From Burkholderiales bacterium (GTDB taxonomy: Bacteria > Pseudomonadota > Gammaproteobacteria > Burkholderiales > Usitatibacteraceae): a stretch of DNA of 46,582 nt. Of this stretch, positions 25,070-36,171 are shown piece after piece. Numbering within the stretch: the stretch's first letter is position 1; each line of letters opens with the position of its first letter. The stretch is taken from positions 1-46,582 of the forward strand of contig JAFMJY010000005.1 of the NCBI GenBank assembly GCA_017853245.1. Reading direction: 5' to 3'. The notes under the pieces were generated by a model that saw nothing but the letters and a program-made list of their open reading frames with translations, had not been told where the DNA came from and searched no databases. The translations under genes and the position numbers were made by a program.

Positions 25070-26388
25070 GGCGCGGGGCTCGCCGTGTCGACGATAGCCT
25101 GGCGCAACGCGTCGGCCATGCGCTGGATGTCGTCGCGGGTGGAGACGAACGGCGGGGCGAGGATCAGCGTGTCACCGGGCGCGCGGGTAAGCACGCCCCG
25201 GTCGAACGCGGCCGCTTGGGCGCGGGCGCCCCGGCGGCCGGGGCCCGCGGGATCGGGGGCGAGCTCAACGCCCGCAGCCAGGCCAAGGTTGCGGATGCTC
25301 ACCACCCCGGGCGCGTCGGCGAGGGCGTGCACGATCGACTCGAATTGCGGCGCCAGTTCGGCGACGCGCTGCAGCAGGCGCTCCTCCTCAAGAACATCAA
25401 GCGTGGCCATCCCCGCGGCGCACGCAAGCGGGTGCCCCGACCAGGTGTAGCCGTGCATCAGCTCCGCAAGGTGGTCGGGCCCCTGCATCACCGCGTCGTG
25501 CAGCTCACGCCGGACGATCACGCCACCGAGCGGCGCAGCCCCGTTGCTCACGGTCTTCGCGAACACGATCATGTCTGGCACAACGCCAAGAGCCTGTGCA
25601 GCGAACATCGACCCGAGCCGGCCGAAGCCACTGATGACTTCGTCGAAGATCAGCAGCAGGCGGTGCCGGTCGCAGATCTGTCTCAGCCGCTGGAGGTAGC
25701 CGACCGGCGGAACCAGAACGCCCGTGGAGCCCGCAAACGGCTCGACCAGCACGGCAGCGATGTTCGACGCGTCGTGAAGGGCTACGAGACGCTCGAGTTC
25801 GTCAGCAAGCGCGATGCCGCCCTCGGCGGGCTGGCCACGAACGAACGCCTGCGTTGCCGGGTCCCACGTCGAGCGCAGGTGGTCGCTTCGCATCAGCACC
25901 GGCCCGAAGGCACGGCGGTTGTTCACCATGCCGCCGACGGACATCCCGCCGAAGCCCACGCCATGGAAGGCGCGCTCGCGTCCGATGAGTAGCGTTCGCT
26001 GGCCCTGGCCACAGGCGCGGGCGTGCGCGAGAGCGATCTTGATGGCGGTGTCGACCGCCTCGGACCCACTGTTAGTGAGGAAGACGCGGTCGAGGCCGGG
26101 GGGCGCGAGCGCCGCGATCCGCTCCGAAAGCGCGAACGCTCCCGGGTGGCCAACCTGGAAGCTCGACACGAAGTCCAGTGTGTCGACCTGCCGCTTGATC
26201 GCCTCCGCGATGCGCGGGTGTCCGTGGCCTGCGCCCACGCACCAGAGGCCCGAGATCCCGTCGAGCACCTCGCGCCCGTCGGCAGTTCGGTAGGCCACTC
26301 CCTTGGCAGATACGACGATGCGCGGCGCCGCCTTGAACTGGCGGTTGGGCGTGTAAGGCATCCAGTACGCGTCGAGTCGGTCGTTCAT
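25066..26388 (-). CDS. Class III omega-amino acid:pyruvate aminotransferase
   Basis: The product is 440 residues of PLP fold type I. The N-terminal [15 protein letters not shown] and [12 protein letters not shown] closely follow beta-alanine:pyruvate transaminases. The PLP-site motifs are [13 protein letters not shown], the aspartate in [13 protein letters not shown] and the Schiff-base lysine in [14 protein letters not shown]. It transfers an amino group from an omega-amine to pyruvate. Placed inside a sulfonate operon that yields pyruvate, it may deaminate an amino-sulfonate such as taurine or cysteinolate to feed the pathway, but substrate residues cannot be read from sequence. Both junctions are 4-base ATGA overlaps. 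Confidence 0.85.
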   Translation of the reverse strand: MNDRLDAYWMPYTPNRQFKAAPRIVVSAKGVAYRTADGREVLDGISGLWCVGAGHGHPRIAEAIKRQVDTLDFVSSFQVGHPGAFALSERIAALAPPGLDRVFLTNSGSEAVDTAIKIALAHARACGQGQRTLLIGRERAFHGVGFGGMSVGGMVNNRRAFGPVLMRSDHLRSTWDPATQAFVRGQPAEGGIALADELERLVALHDASNIAAVLVEPFAGSTGVLVPPVGYLQRLRQICDRHRLLLIFDEVISGFGRLGSMFAAQALGVVPDMIVFAKTVSNGAAPLGGVIVRRELHDAVMQGPDHLAELMHGYTWSGHPLACAAGMATLDVLEEERLLQRVAELAPQFESIVHALADAPGVVSIRNLGLAAGVELAPDPAGPGRRGARAQAAAFDRGVLTRAPGDTLILAPPFVSTRDDIQRMADALRQAIVDTASPAP

Positions 26389-27155
26389 TTGGCGGTGTAC
26401 CCCCCGTCGACCATCAATGTCTGGCCGGTGACATAGGCGCTAGCCTCGCTCGCCAGAAAGACGGTGACGCCGGCGAGATCCCCCAGCTGGCCGTTGCGCC
26501 CCACGCACGTCTGCTGCGCGTGGCGTTGGGCAAGCGCCTCGTCGGCGAACACGGACGCTGTGAGGGCCGTTGGAAAAAATCCGGGGCCGATCGCATTGCA
26601 GGTGATGCCCTTGGGCCCCCATTCCTGCGCGATCGCTCGGGTGAGTTGCACGATGCCGCCTTTGCCGGCGCCATAGGGCGCGCTGTTCGGGAATGCGCGG
26701 TAGCTTTGCAGGGAGGCGATGTTGATGATGCGCCCCCAGCCGCGCGCCGCCATGGCCGGCGCCAGCGCCTGCGCGAGAAAAAACGGCGCCCCGAGGTGCA
26801 CAGCGAGCTGCTCGTCCCACGCGTCGGGGGTGACCTCACCAAATGGCTGACGCCGGTTAACACCGGCCGCGTTGACCAGGATGTCGATGGCGCCCGTGAT
26901 GGCGAGAGCGCCGGTGGCGCCACGCTGGAGCGCAGCGCGGTCCGTCACGTCGCAGGCCGTGGCGTGAGCGCTATAGCCCCTTTCACGCAGACGCCGGGCT
27001 GCAGCCTCCAGGGGCGCTGCGCGACGCGCCATCAGGACCACCGTTGCCCCCGCCTCGGCGAGTGCGCCAGCCATCGCCTCGCCGATGCCCGAGTTGCCGC
27101 CGGTGACCAGCGCCGTGCGCCCGTCGAGGCGAAACGTGTCGAGCACGCCTGCCAT
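26385..27155 (-). CDS. Short-chain dehydrogenase, possible HpsO-type DHPS 2-dehydrogenase
   Basis: The product is 256 residues of the classical SDR type. It has the coenzyme loop TGGNSGIG, the structural [11 protein letters not shown], the active-site serine in [11 protein letters not shown], the YxxxK pair in PYGAGKGG, and the C-terminal [15 protein letters not shown]. It resembles gluconate 5-dehydrogenase-like enzymes. Its ATG directly abuts the stop of hpsN, an arrangement that suggests a linked role: HpsO is an SDR-type 2-dehydrogenase that helps convert (S)- to (R)-DHPS. The enzyme class is certain; the substrate is inferred from the neighbours. Confidence 0.85.
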   Translation of the reverse strand: MAGVLDTFRLDGRTALVTGGNSGIGEAMAGALAEAGATVVLMARRAAPLEAAARRLRERGYSAHATACDVTDRAALQRGATGALAITGAIDILVNAAGVNRRQPFGEVTPDAWDEQLAVHLGAPFFLAQALAPAMAARGWGRIINIASLQSYRAFPNSAPYGAGKGGIVQLTRAIAQEWGPKGITCNAIGPGFFPTALTASVFADEALAQRHAQQTCVGRNGQLGDLAGVTVFLASEASAYVTGQTLMVDGGYTAK

Positions 27156-29533
<2,378 letters not shown>

Positions 29534-29553
29534 GGTTCTCCTCCGGTTTGTTG

Positions 29554-30351
29554 TCAGTGGTCGTTAGGGGCTTGCTGCTCTCTCAAAAGCTTCCAGATGC
29601 GGGTACGCAGGTGCACGAACGAATCCTGGTCCATCACTTCCTCGATGCGCTCCAGGCGATCCCAGTTCTCCGACTGGCGAACGGAGGCGACGTCGATGAC
29701 CTCGCGGATTGTGCCGGGCCGCCGGCTCATCACCACGACGCGGTCGGATAGGTACACTGCCTCCTCCACCGCGTGCGTGATGAAGAGAACCGTGCGCGGG
29801 TTCTTCCGCGCGAGGCGCACGAGCTCTTCCTGCATGACGGTGCGGGTCTGCGCATCGAGCGCGCCGAAGGGCTCGTCCATGAGGAGCACGTCGGGGTCCA
29901 GGACATACGCCCGCGCAATGGCCACACGCTGCTGCATGCCGCCGGAGAGCTGGTGGGGAAAGGCGCTCTCGTAGCCTTCCAGGCCCATCAGCGTGATGAT
30001 GTCGCCCACGCGTCGGCGGCGTTCCGCCTCCAGGACGCCCTTGTTGCGCAAGCCGAAATCGATGTTGTCCCACACGGTCTTCCAGGGGAAGAGCGCGAAT
30101 TGCTGGAAGACCACGGCGCGGTCCGGCCCCGGCTCGGTGACTTCCTTGCCGCCCACGCTCACCCGACCCGAGGTGGGAAACTCGAGTCCCGCGGCCATGC
30201 GCAGGCACGTGGTCTTGCCACAGCCGGAAGGGCCCACGATGGCGACGAACTCCCGATCCCGGACTTCCAGGGAGATGCCGTCGAGCGTCGGGAAATCCTT
30301 GCCATCGCGGCGAAAGACGCGCGTGACGGCATCGAAGACGATATTGCTCAC
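29554..30351 (-). CDS. ABC importer ATPase, SsuB/TauB type
   Basis: The product is 265 residues. Walker A is GPSGCGKTT, the Q-loop FQQFALFPW, the signature LSGGMQQRVAIARA, Walker B VLLMDEPFGALD and the switch histidine in FITHAVEEA. The C-terminal stretch VVMSRRPGTIREVIDV is typical of nitrate/sulfonate/taurine importers. The start is GTG 30351 in a GTGA overlap with the permease stop; the open frame upstream is a shadow of the permease gene. Confidence 0.92.
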   Translation of the reverse strand: MSNIVFDAVTRVFRRDGKDFPTLDGISLEVRDREFVAIVGPSGCGKTTCLRMAAGLEFPTSGRVSVGGKEVTEPGPDRAVVFQQFALFPWKTVWDNIDFGLRNKGVLEAERRRRVGDIITLMGLEGYESAFPHQLSGGMQQRVAIARAYVLDPDVLLMDEPFGALDAQTRTVMQEELVRLARKNPRTVLFITHAVEEAVYLSDRVVVMSRRPGTIREVIDVASVRQSENWDRLERIEEVMDQDSFVHLRTRIWKLLREQQAPNDH

Positions 30352-31142
30352 TCCCCCCTCCCGCGGCGCCGGTGGATGCCTGCCTCCACGCGGCGAAGGA
30401 TCACGTCGATCAGGACGCCCACCAGCCCGATGGCAACCATTCCCGCCATGACGGTGGCCGTGCTGATGCTCGCCTGCCCTTTTACCATCAGGTAGCCGAT
30501 GCCGCTCGAGGCAACGATAAGCTCGGCACCGACTAGCGACTGCCAGCCGAGCCCGGCCGAAATGCGCAATCCCGCGACAATCGAGGGCACCGACGCCGGC
30601 AGAAGAACGTGGGTGACGATCTTCCAGCCTGGCGTGCCGAGCATGCGCGCGGCCTCCAGGAGCCGCACGTCGACGAACTTGGCGCCCCGGTAGGCGTTGA
30701 TGAGCGCAGGCGGGAAGGCCCCGGCGAAGATGATGAGCGTCGGGCCGCCGATGCCGGTGCCGAACCAGAGCGCCGCAAACGGCACCCAGGCGATCGGCGC
30801 GATGAAGCGAACGGCGTCGAAGAAGGGCGTGACGATCTCGTCCAGCCAGCGAAACCAGCCCATCGCGAGCCCCAGGCTCACACCGATTACCGCTGCGAGC
30901 CCGAAGCCCATGCCGAAGCGGCCGAGGCTCGACAGCAGGTGCTGCTGGAGCGTGTGACCGACGAAGGGCGACTGCGTGAGCTCCACGAAGCGCTGCAGCA
31001 CGCCCAGCGGCGTCGGCAGGAACTGCTTCTGCACCACGCCCGAGAGCGCGAGCAGCGTCCACAGGGCGAGGAACGCCACCGCGCCAGCAAGCCCCAGCGC
31101 GATCAGCCCTGAAGTCGTCGTGCGCGTCGTGAGAGTGGCCAT
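30348..31142 (-). CDS. ABC importer permease 2, SsuC/TauC type
   Basis: The product is 264 residues with about six membrane helices and a BPD-transport inner-membrane domain. The EAA-loop that contacts the ATPase reads LLEAARMLGTPGWKIVTHVLLPASVP. The stretch IAPIAWVPFAALWFGTGI is typical of the nitrate/sulfonate/taurine group. It pairs with the second permease at 31153-31956, so the channel is probably a heterodimer. The gap to the upstream permease is 10 bases and its stop overlaps the ATPase start. Confidence 0.9.
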   Translation of the reverse strand: MATLTTRTTTSGLIALGLAGAVAFLALWTLLALSGVVQKQFLPTPLGVLQRFVELTQSPFVGHTLQQHLLSSLGRFGMGFGLAAVIGVSLGLAMGWFRWLDEIVTPFFDAVRFIAPIAWVPFAALWFGTGIGGPTLIIFAGAFPPALINAYRGAKFVDVRLLEAARMLGTPGWKIVTHVLLPASVPSIVAGLRISAGLGWQSLVGAELIVASSGIGYLMVKGQASISTATVMAGMVAIGLVGVLIDVILRRVEAGIHRRRGRGE

Positions 31143-31152
31143 CGAATTGGCT

Positions 31153-31956
31153 TCAGCCTTGGCGCCAGGGTGCGGCGCGGGCTTCCACGAGCGCCAGCGT
31201 ACACGTCATCACACCGCCGGCAATGCCGACGAAAACCATGCCAATGAGGATCATCGCCGGGAAGATGTCCTGGGCGGAGGCGTTGAGCACTTTGCCGAGG
31301 CCCAGGGCTGCGCCCACCAGTTCCGCGGCGACGAGCGTCGTCCACGACGCCTGCAGCGACAGGCGCAAGCCCGTGAAGATGTGGGGAAGTGCCGCCGGCA
31401 GCAGTACCTCGCGCACGAAAGACCAGCCGCGCACGCCCAGCATGCGGGAAGCCTCGAGAAGGTAAGGCTCGATCGAGCGGACCCCGGTGTACGCGTTGAT
31501 CACTGACGGCACGAAGGCTGCGAACCAGATCACCATCACCTTGGCCGCGTCACCCAGCCCCAGCCACACGATGGCAAGCGGAATCCACGCAAGCGGTGGC
31601 ACCGGGCGGATGGTGAGAAAGATGGGGTTCACGAACGCCTCGACGCGCCGGCTCCACCCCATGGCGAGCCCGAGGGGCACCCCCGCCGTCACAGCCGCCG
31701 CGAACCCCATGAGCACCAGCTTCGAGCTGTGGAGCACATGCTGGTGCAATCGCCCGTCGGCATAACCGTCGAGTGCGAGTTGCCGGAAGGCCGCGAAGAC
31801 CTCAGGAGGGGACGGAAAGCGCGCCGAGCCGATGACGCCGGTGAGGGTGGTGAGGACGTACCAGAGGACGAGGGCTACGGCGAACGCCGCAGCCCCGACC
31901 CACACCGCCCGCCGCCCGCGGCTGGCGCCGCCAGGCGTTGACCTCGCGGTCGCCAT
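31153..31956 (-). CDS. ABC importer permease 1, SsuC/TauC type
   Basis: The product is 267 residues with six membrane helices and the EAA-loop LLEASRMLGVRGWSFVREVLLPAALP. The segment IRPVPPLAWIPLAIVWLGLGD is the conserved core of the sulfonate/taurine permease group. It differs clearly from permease 2 next to it, so the pair looks like an established heterodimer rather than a recent duplication. It starts 12 bases after suyB, tying uptake and desulfonation together. Confidence 0.9.
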   Translation of the reverse strand: MATARSTPGGASRGRRAVWVGAAAFAVALVLWYVLTTLTGVIGSARFPSPPEVFAAFRQLALDGYADGRLHQHVLHSSKLVLMGFAAAVTAGVPLGLAMGWSRRVEAFVNPIFLTIRPVPPLAWIPLAIVWLGLGDAAKVMVIWFAAFVPSVINAYTGVRSIEPYLLEASRMLGVRGWSFVREVLLPAALPHIFTGLRLSLQASWTTLVAAELVGAALGLGKVLNASAQDIFPAMILIGMVFVGIAGGVMTCTLALVEARAAPWRQG

Positions 31957-31968
31957 CGTGACGGAAGC

Positions 31969-33138
31969 TCAGGCGCTCTCGTAGAGGCGCGTAAGGACGA
32001 ACTCGCGGTGGCCCAAGGCCTCGGCCGCCGTGAGCCGTCCGTTGGCGGTGCGGAACATGCACTCGAGGAGCGCATCACCCGCCTGGTCCGGGTTCATCTC
32101 CTTGCGAAGCAGCCCGGAAACATCCACGTCGATATGCTCGCTCATCGTGCGCACCGTGCGCGGGTTGGCGCACAGCTTGATCACCGGCAGGATGGGGTTG
32201 CCGATGACGTTGCCCTGCCCGGTCGGGAAGAAGTGCACCGTGTAGCCAGCAGCGGCAACGAGCGTCACCATCTCCGCGGCAGCGGAGGACGAATCCATGA
32301 ACCAGAGGCCCGGGCCCGTGGGCGCCTCGGCCTTGTCGAGCACGCCATCGACCAGGCACTTGCGGCCGATCTTCTGGATGTTGCCGAGCGCCTTCTCCTC
32401 GATGGTGGTGAGGCCACCGGCGATATTGCCCTTGGTGGGCTGCGAATCCGACAGGTCGTTGGTCTTGTGGCGATTCACGACTTCCTGGTAGCGGTCGAAC
32501 ATGAATTGGAACTTCTTCTTCACGTCCTCGTTGCGGCAGCGCGCGGCCACCAGGTGCTCGCCACCCGTGAGCTCGGTGGTCTCACCGAAGCAGAGTGTCA
32601 CGCCGTGCGGGTAAAGCTTGTCGAAGGCGTTGCCGACCGTGGGGTTCGCGCCGCAGCCGGAGGTGGTGTCGGACTCGCCGCACTTGGTCGAGACCCACAG
32701 GTCCTTCAGGGGCCGCTCTTCGCGCCGCAGCTCGCTTGCCCACTGCACGTACTGCTTGGCGACCTTGGAGGCGCGCATGATCGTGTCATGGTCGCCGTGC
32801 TGCTCGATGCCGAAGAAGGAGACGGGCTTGCCGGTGGCGGCGATGCCGTCGGCGACTTTCTTCGCCCACTGGTCCTCGATACCGATCACGACCACCGCAG
32901 CGACGTTCGGGTTCGAGCCCGTGCCGATCAGCGTGCGGAAGTGCAGCTCCAGGTCGGCGCCGAATTGCAGTCGCCCATAGGGGTGCGGGAGCGCCAGCGC
33001 GCCCTTGATGTTGTTCGCGACCGCCTCGCTTGCCGCGTTGGAGAGGTCATCGACGGGAAGGATGATGACGTGATTGCGGACACCGATGCGGCCGTTCTCG
33101 CGGCGGTATCCCCAGAAGGTGGCTTTGCTGAGATCCAT
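31969..33138 (-). CDS. suyB: (R)-sulfolactate sulfo-lyase large subunit SuyB
   Basis: The product is 389 residues of the UxaA/altronate dehydratase C-terminal family. It has the SuyB-type N-terminus ([18 protein letters not shown]) and [20 protein letters not shown]. Cysteines suitable for an iron-sulfur site appear in [17 protein letters not shown]. With SuyA it splits (R)-3-sulfolactate into pyruvate and sulfite. ATG 33138 has AGGAG upstream and follows the suyA stop by 13 bases. The alternative, a sugar-acid dehydratase, is less likely given the separate small subunit, the hpsN neighbour and the sulfonate-type importer. Confidence 0.87.
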   Translation of the reverse strand: MDLSKATFWGYRRENGRIGVRNHVIILPVDDLSNAASEAVANNIKGALALPHPYGRLQFGADLELHFRTLIGTGSNPNVAAVVVIGIEDQWAKKVADGIAATGKPVSFFGIEQHGDHDTIMRASKVAKQYVQWASELRREERPLKDLWVSTKCGESDTTSGCGANPTVGNAFDKLYPHGVTLCFGETTELTGGEHLVAARCRNEDVKKKFQFMFDRYQEVVNRHKTNDLSDSQPTKGNIAGGLTTIEEKALGNIQKIGRKCLVDGVLDKAEAPTGPGLWFMDSSSAAAEMVTLVAAAGYTVHFFPTGQGNVIGNPILPVIKLCANPRTVRTMSEHIDVDVSGLLRKEMNPDQAGDALLECMFRTANGRLTAAEALGHREFVLTRLYESA

Positions 33139-33151
33139 GTCGTTCGTGCTC

Positions 33152-33433
33152 CTACCAGCGCTTGGTCTTGATGTTGTGGACGTGGGCGTGCTCACCCTTG
33201 CCGATGGCGGCCACCGTGCGGCCGATGTCGACGCCGTACTTGATGACCGTCGCGCCGTTGGCGAGGTCCTTGATGGCGAGCTTGTGGCCGATCGGGATGT
33301 CGTTCTTCGCCTGGACCTGGATGTCCTTGTCCTGGTCCATGATCCAGCCCGTCAGGGTCTGGCCGGACTTCACGCCCTCGACCACCACGACGCCCACGGC
33401 GTCGCCCTCGTCGTGCACCACAAAGTGAATCAT
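33152..33433 (-). CDS. suyA: (R)-sulfolactate sulfo-lyase small subunit SuyA
   Basis: The product is 93 residues with an SAF domain as in the N-terminal part of UxaA. It has [18 protein letters not shown] near the start, the central [14 protein letters not shown] and the C-terminal [16 protein letters not shown], whose HxHN motif is characteristic of the family. It forms the active sulfo-lyase with SuyB. It is the first gene of the tightly packed sulfonate block; 54 bases separate it from the ThDP-enzyme stop upstream. Confidence 0.87.
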   Translation of the reverse strand: MIHFVVHDEGDAVGVVVVEGVKSGQTLTGWIMDQDKDIQVQAKNDIPIGHKLAIKDLANGATVIKYGVDIGRTVAAIGKGEHAHVHNIKTKRW

Positions 33434-33487
33434 GACTTGCCGCTCCTCTGAAAATGACCGTTGCTGACTGCTGATACGAATGCTACC

Positions 33488-35140
33488 TCAGGTGCCAGTG
33501 GGGCGCCGGATGTTCGGGGCCGCGAGCCCCTCGACCATCACGTTCAGGACGGCGGGCTTGCCTGACGCGATCGCGCGCCTGGCTGCCGGCAGCAATTCCT
33601 CCGCGCGCGTCACCAACTCCCCATGGCCCCCGAACGCGGTGGCCACCTGGTCGTAGCGCGTCGGCAGCAGCTCGCATCCCACGAGCCGCTCGGGGCCGTA
33701 GTCGCGCAACTGGATTTGGTACTCAGCATTCCAGCGCTCGTCGTTGCCCACAACGCACACGAACGGCAGGCCGTGGCGCACGGCGGTGTCGACCTCGGCC
33801 GGATGAAAGCCGAACGTGCCGTCGCCCATCACCGCGAGAACGGGCGCCTTCGGCTTGGCCAGGCGCGCTGCAAGCGCGAAGGGGAGGCCTGCCCCAATCG
33901 AGCCCGCCATTCCGTTGACGACGCGGTTCGGCGCACTGAGGCACGCCTGCGCCCACTGGCCGATCTCGCCACCGTCGGAAACCAGCACCGAATCCGGGCT
34001 CTCGTCGAGGATCGCCTGCAAGGGGAGTAGCGCCTGCGCGGGATGGACCCGGCCCGGATGCTTCGAGGTGGCACTGCGCCACTCCGCGGGCCGATAGGCC
34101 ACCGCTTCACGCACAGAACGACACCAGCCGGCATCACCTTCGGACGAGCCCGTCGCGGCCGCCACGAGCGCATCCACCGCAGGAGCCCAATCGGCCACTG
34201 CGTGCGCGCGCAAGCGCGCGCCCACGGCCCGACGCGTGCGGTCGATCTCGGCAGCCTCCGCATCGCACTGCGCGAAGACGCAAGCGGCATCAAAGGCCGG
34301 GGCCTTGCCAAAGCGCAAGGTGAAGTCGAGTCGCTTGCCGAGTAGAAGTACAGCATCAGCCTGCGAAAGTACTTCCGCGAAGGCACCCAGCGCGGGGTCA
34401 GCCACGCCGCGCGGGCTTTCCGTGCCGACGACGGGAATGCCGGTTGCATGCTCCAGTTGCGCAGCCCGCGTGCGTCCGGTCGCGGTACACGCCGCTGGAC
34501 CCGAGATGATGAGGGGGCGCTTTGCGGCGCGCAGCACCGCGAGCAACGCCTCGGCAGGCGCAGCGTCGAGCGACTGCACGGGCGCCACGAAATCTTTCGT
34601 GCCCGGTACCGACGCGGAGGCCGCGGGCGGATCGAGCACATCCTGCGGCAGGCTCAGGTGCACCGGCCCCGGGCGCGCGGCGCGCGCGGTGCGTATCGCC
34701 TTCGCAAGATCACCGACCAGGTCGGCGGGTGAGGCTACCGTGCCGCTCGCCTTGCAGAGCGGCGCCGCGACATCGGCCTGCCGCATCTCCTGGAAGGCAC
34801 CCATGCCCCGCTGCCCGTTCGGCGCGTGCCCCGAGAGCAGCACCACAGGCGACTCCGCCATTGCCGCCGTGTAGAGGGCCGAAACCGCGTTCGCGTGCCC
34901 CGGGCCGCCGGTGACCAGCGCGACGCCAACTTCGCCCGTCAAGCGCGCCCACGCATCGGCCATATGAACCGCAGCGGCTTCGTGGCGCACGTGGATCAGA
35001 TCGATGCTCGCGCCAAGCGCCGCATCGAACACCGGCATGATGTGGTTGCCCGAGAGCGTGAAGACGCGGCGCACGCCGGCGGCGATAAGCGTGGCGGCGA
35101 GCGCATCCGCGCCGCGCGGCGAGCGAGGTGCAGCGGTCAC
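33488..35140 (-). CDS. Thiamine-diphosphate-dependent enzyme, acetolactate synthase-like, substrate unknown
   Basis: The product is 550 residues with the three-domain ThDP fold. The N-terminal Pyr domain has the cofactor-activating Glu54 in VRHEAAAVHMADAWAR, and the C-terminal PP domain has the metal/diphosphate motif GDGTFGF followed by the downstream GND. It belongs to the acetolactate synthase/benzoylformate decarboxylase-like family. It lacks the opening I would expect of sulfoacetaldehyde acetyltransferase, so I do not call it Xsc. GTG 35140 overlaps the binding-protein stop (GTGA). Placed next to suyAB, which makes pyruvate, it might decarboxylate or condense a 2-oxo acid or a sulfo-oxo acid; this is open. 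Confidence 0.75.
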   Translation of the reverse strand: MTAAPRSPRGADALAATLIAAGVRRVFTLSGNHIMPVFDAALGASIDLIHVRHEAAAVHMADAWARLTGEVGVALVTGGPGHANAVSALYTAAMAESPVVLLSGHAPNGQRGMGAFQEMRQADVAAPLCKASGTVASPADLVGDLAKAIRTARAARPGPVHLSLPQDVLDPPAASASVPGTKDFVAPVQSLDAAPAEALLAVLRAAKRPLIISGPAACTATGRTRAAQLEHATGIPVVGTESPRGVADPALGAFAEVLSQADAVLLLGKRLDFTLRFGKAPAFDAACVFAQCDAEAAEIDRTRRAVGARLRAHAVADWAPAVDALVAAATGSSEGDAGWCRSVREAVAYRPAEWRSATSKHPGRVHPAQALLPLQAILDESPDSVLVSDGGEIGQWAQACLSAPNRVVNGMAGSIGAGLPFALAARLAKPKAPVLAVMGDGTFGFHPAEVDTAVRHGLPFVCVVGNDERWNAEYQIQLRDYGPERLVGCELLPTRYDQVATAFGGHGELVTRAEELLPAARRAIASGKPAVLNVMVEGLAAPNIRRPTGT

Positions 35141-36111
35141 TTGAGCTCGATCCCCAGCTTCTGGCCGAGTTCCTGATAGACACGGAACTGCGACTCGACA
35201 AATTTTTCCGTCTCTGCGGGGCCCAGCACACGCGGGATGCTGCCGATCTTTTCCTCGCCGCGCAGCCAGTTCGGGTCCTTCGAGACCTGCTGCAGCACCT
35301 CGGCCCAGCGAGCCACCAGTGCAGGCGCCATCTTCGGCGGGCCGTAGAGGGCGCTCCACCCGACGATCGCTTCCAGCGCCGGCACGCCGGCCTCGCGCGC
35401 CGTGGGCACCTCGGGAATGTCCTTCACGCGCTCCGGCGTGGTGACGACGATGGGCCGCAGCTTGCCGCCGGTGATCAAGGCGAGCGCGGAGGTGAGGTTT
35501 CCGCAGGAGAAATCGACGTCCTTGGTCACCACCGCCAGCGCCGCCTCGCCACCGCCCTTGTAAGGCACGTGTACCGCAGCATTCGGGGGCACGCCGAATG
35601 ATTGAAGCAACAGTTGCGACCCGAGGTTCAGGATCGTGCCGACGCCCGAGGAGCTGTAATTGAGCTTGCCGGGCTGCGCCTTGATGGCGCGGCCGAGGTC
35701 GGCAACGGTCTTGTGCGGCGACTCCGGGTGCACGACGCATACCATCGGGTTCAATTCCAGCAACCCCAGAAAGGTGAAGTCGTTCCACTTGTAGGGCGTG
35801 TCTTTTTTCAGCGCCGGCAGCACGGCGTTCGATCCCACTCGCGCAACGAGCAGCGTGTAGCCATCGGGCGCGGCCTCCTTCACGACTTGCGAGCCGATGG
35901 CGCCGCTCGCCCCGACCCGATTGGTCGCCACCAGCGGTTGTTTCAGGATCGACTGTGCAGCGGCGGCAAGGTTGCGCCCGGCAAGATCGGCATCCCCCCC
36001 GGCACTGAACGGAATCACCAGCGTGATGGGCTTGTCGGGATAGGCGAAGCCAGAGAGGGGAATGGCGGCGGCGACGAGGGCTGCGAAAACGGCACGAACG
36101 ACTCGGTGCAT
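35137..36111 (-). CDS. Bug/TctC-type solute-binding protein, copy 2
   Basis: The product is 324 residues. A signal peptide (VRAVFAALVAAAIPLSGFA) precedes the Bug hallmarks: YPDKPITLVIPFSAGGDADLAGR, the VATNRVGASGAIGSQVV loop, APDGYTLLV and VPYKGGGEAALAVV. These periplasmic receptors bind carboxylates and usually serve tripartite tricarboxylate transporters. No TctA/TctB membrane genes are in the window, which is common for orphan Bug proteins of Burkholderiales. It overlaps the ThDP gene by 4 bases. Confidence 0.87.
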   Translation of the reverse strand: MHRVVRAVFAALVAAAIPLSGFAYPDKPITLVIPFSAGGDADLAGRNLAAAAQSILKQPLVATNRVGASGAIGSQVVKEAAPDGYTLLVARVGSNAVLPALKKDTPYKWNDFTFLGLLELNPMVCVVHPESPHKTVADLGRAIKAQPGKLNYSSSGVGTILNLGSQLLLQSFGVPPNAAVHVPYKGGGEAALAVVTKDVDFSCGNLTSALALITGGKLRPIVVTTPERVKDIPEVPTAREAGVPALEAIVGWSALYGPPKMAPALVARWAEVLQQVSKDPNWLRGEEKIGSIPRVLGPAETEKFVESQFRVYQELGQKLGIELK

Positions 36112-36171
36112 GGCGCTCCTCCTGTGGTGGGTGCAGCAGTGATGGTGCGGCGACGTTCGGCGAGCCGGCGA

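Noticed and set aside
33488-35140. Annotation as sulfoacetaldehyde acetyltransferase (Xsc)
   Set aside because: The N-terminal region does not resemble the Xsc opening I know. General acetolactate synthase-like features are all that can be supported.
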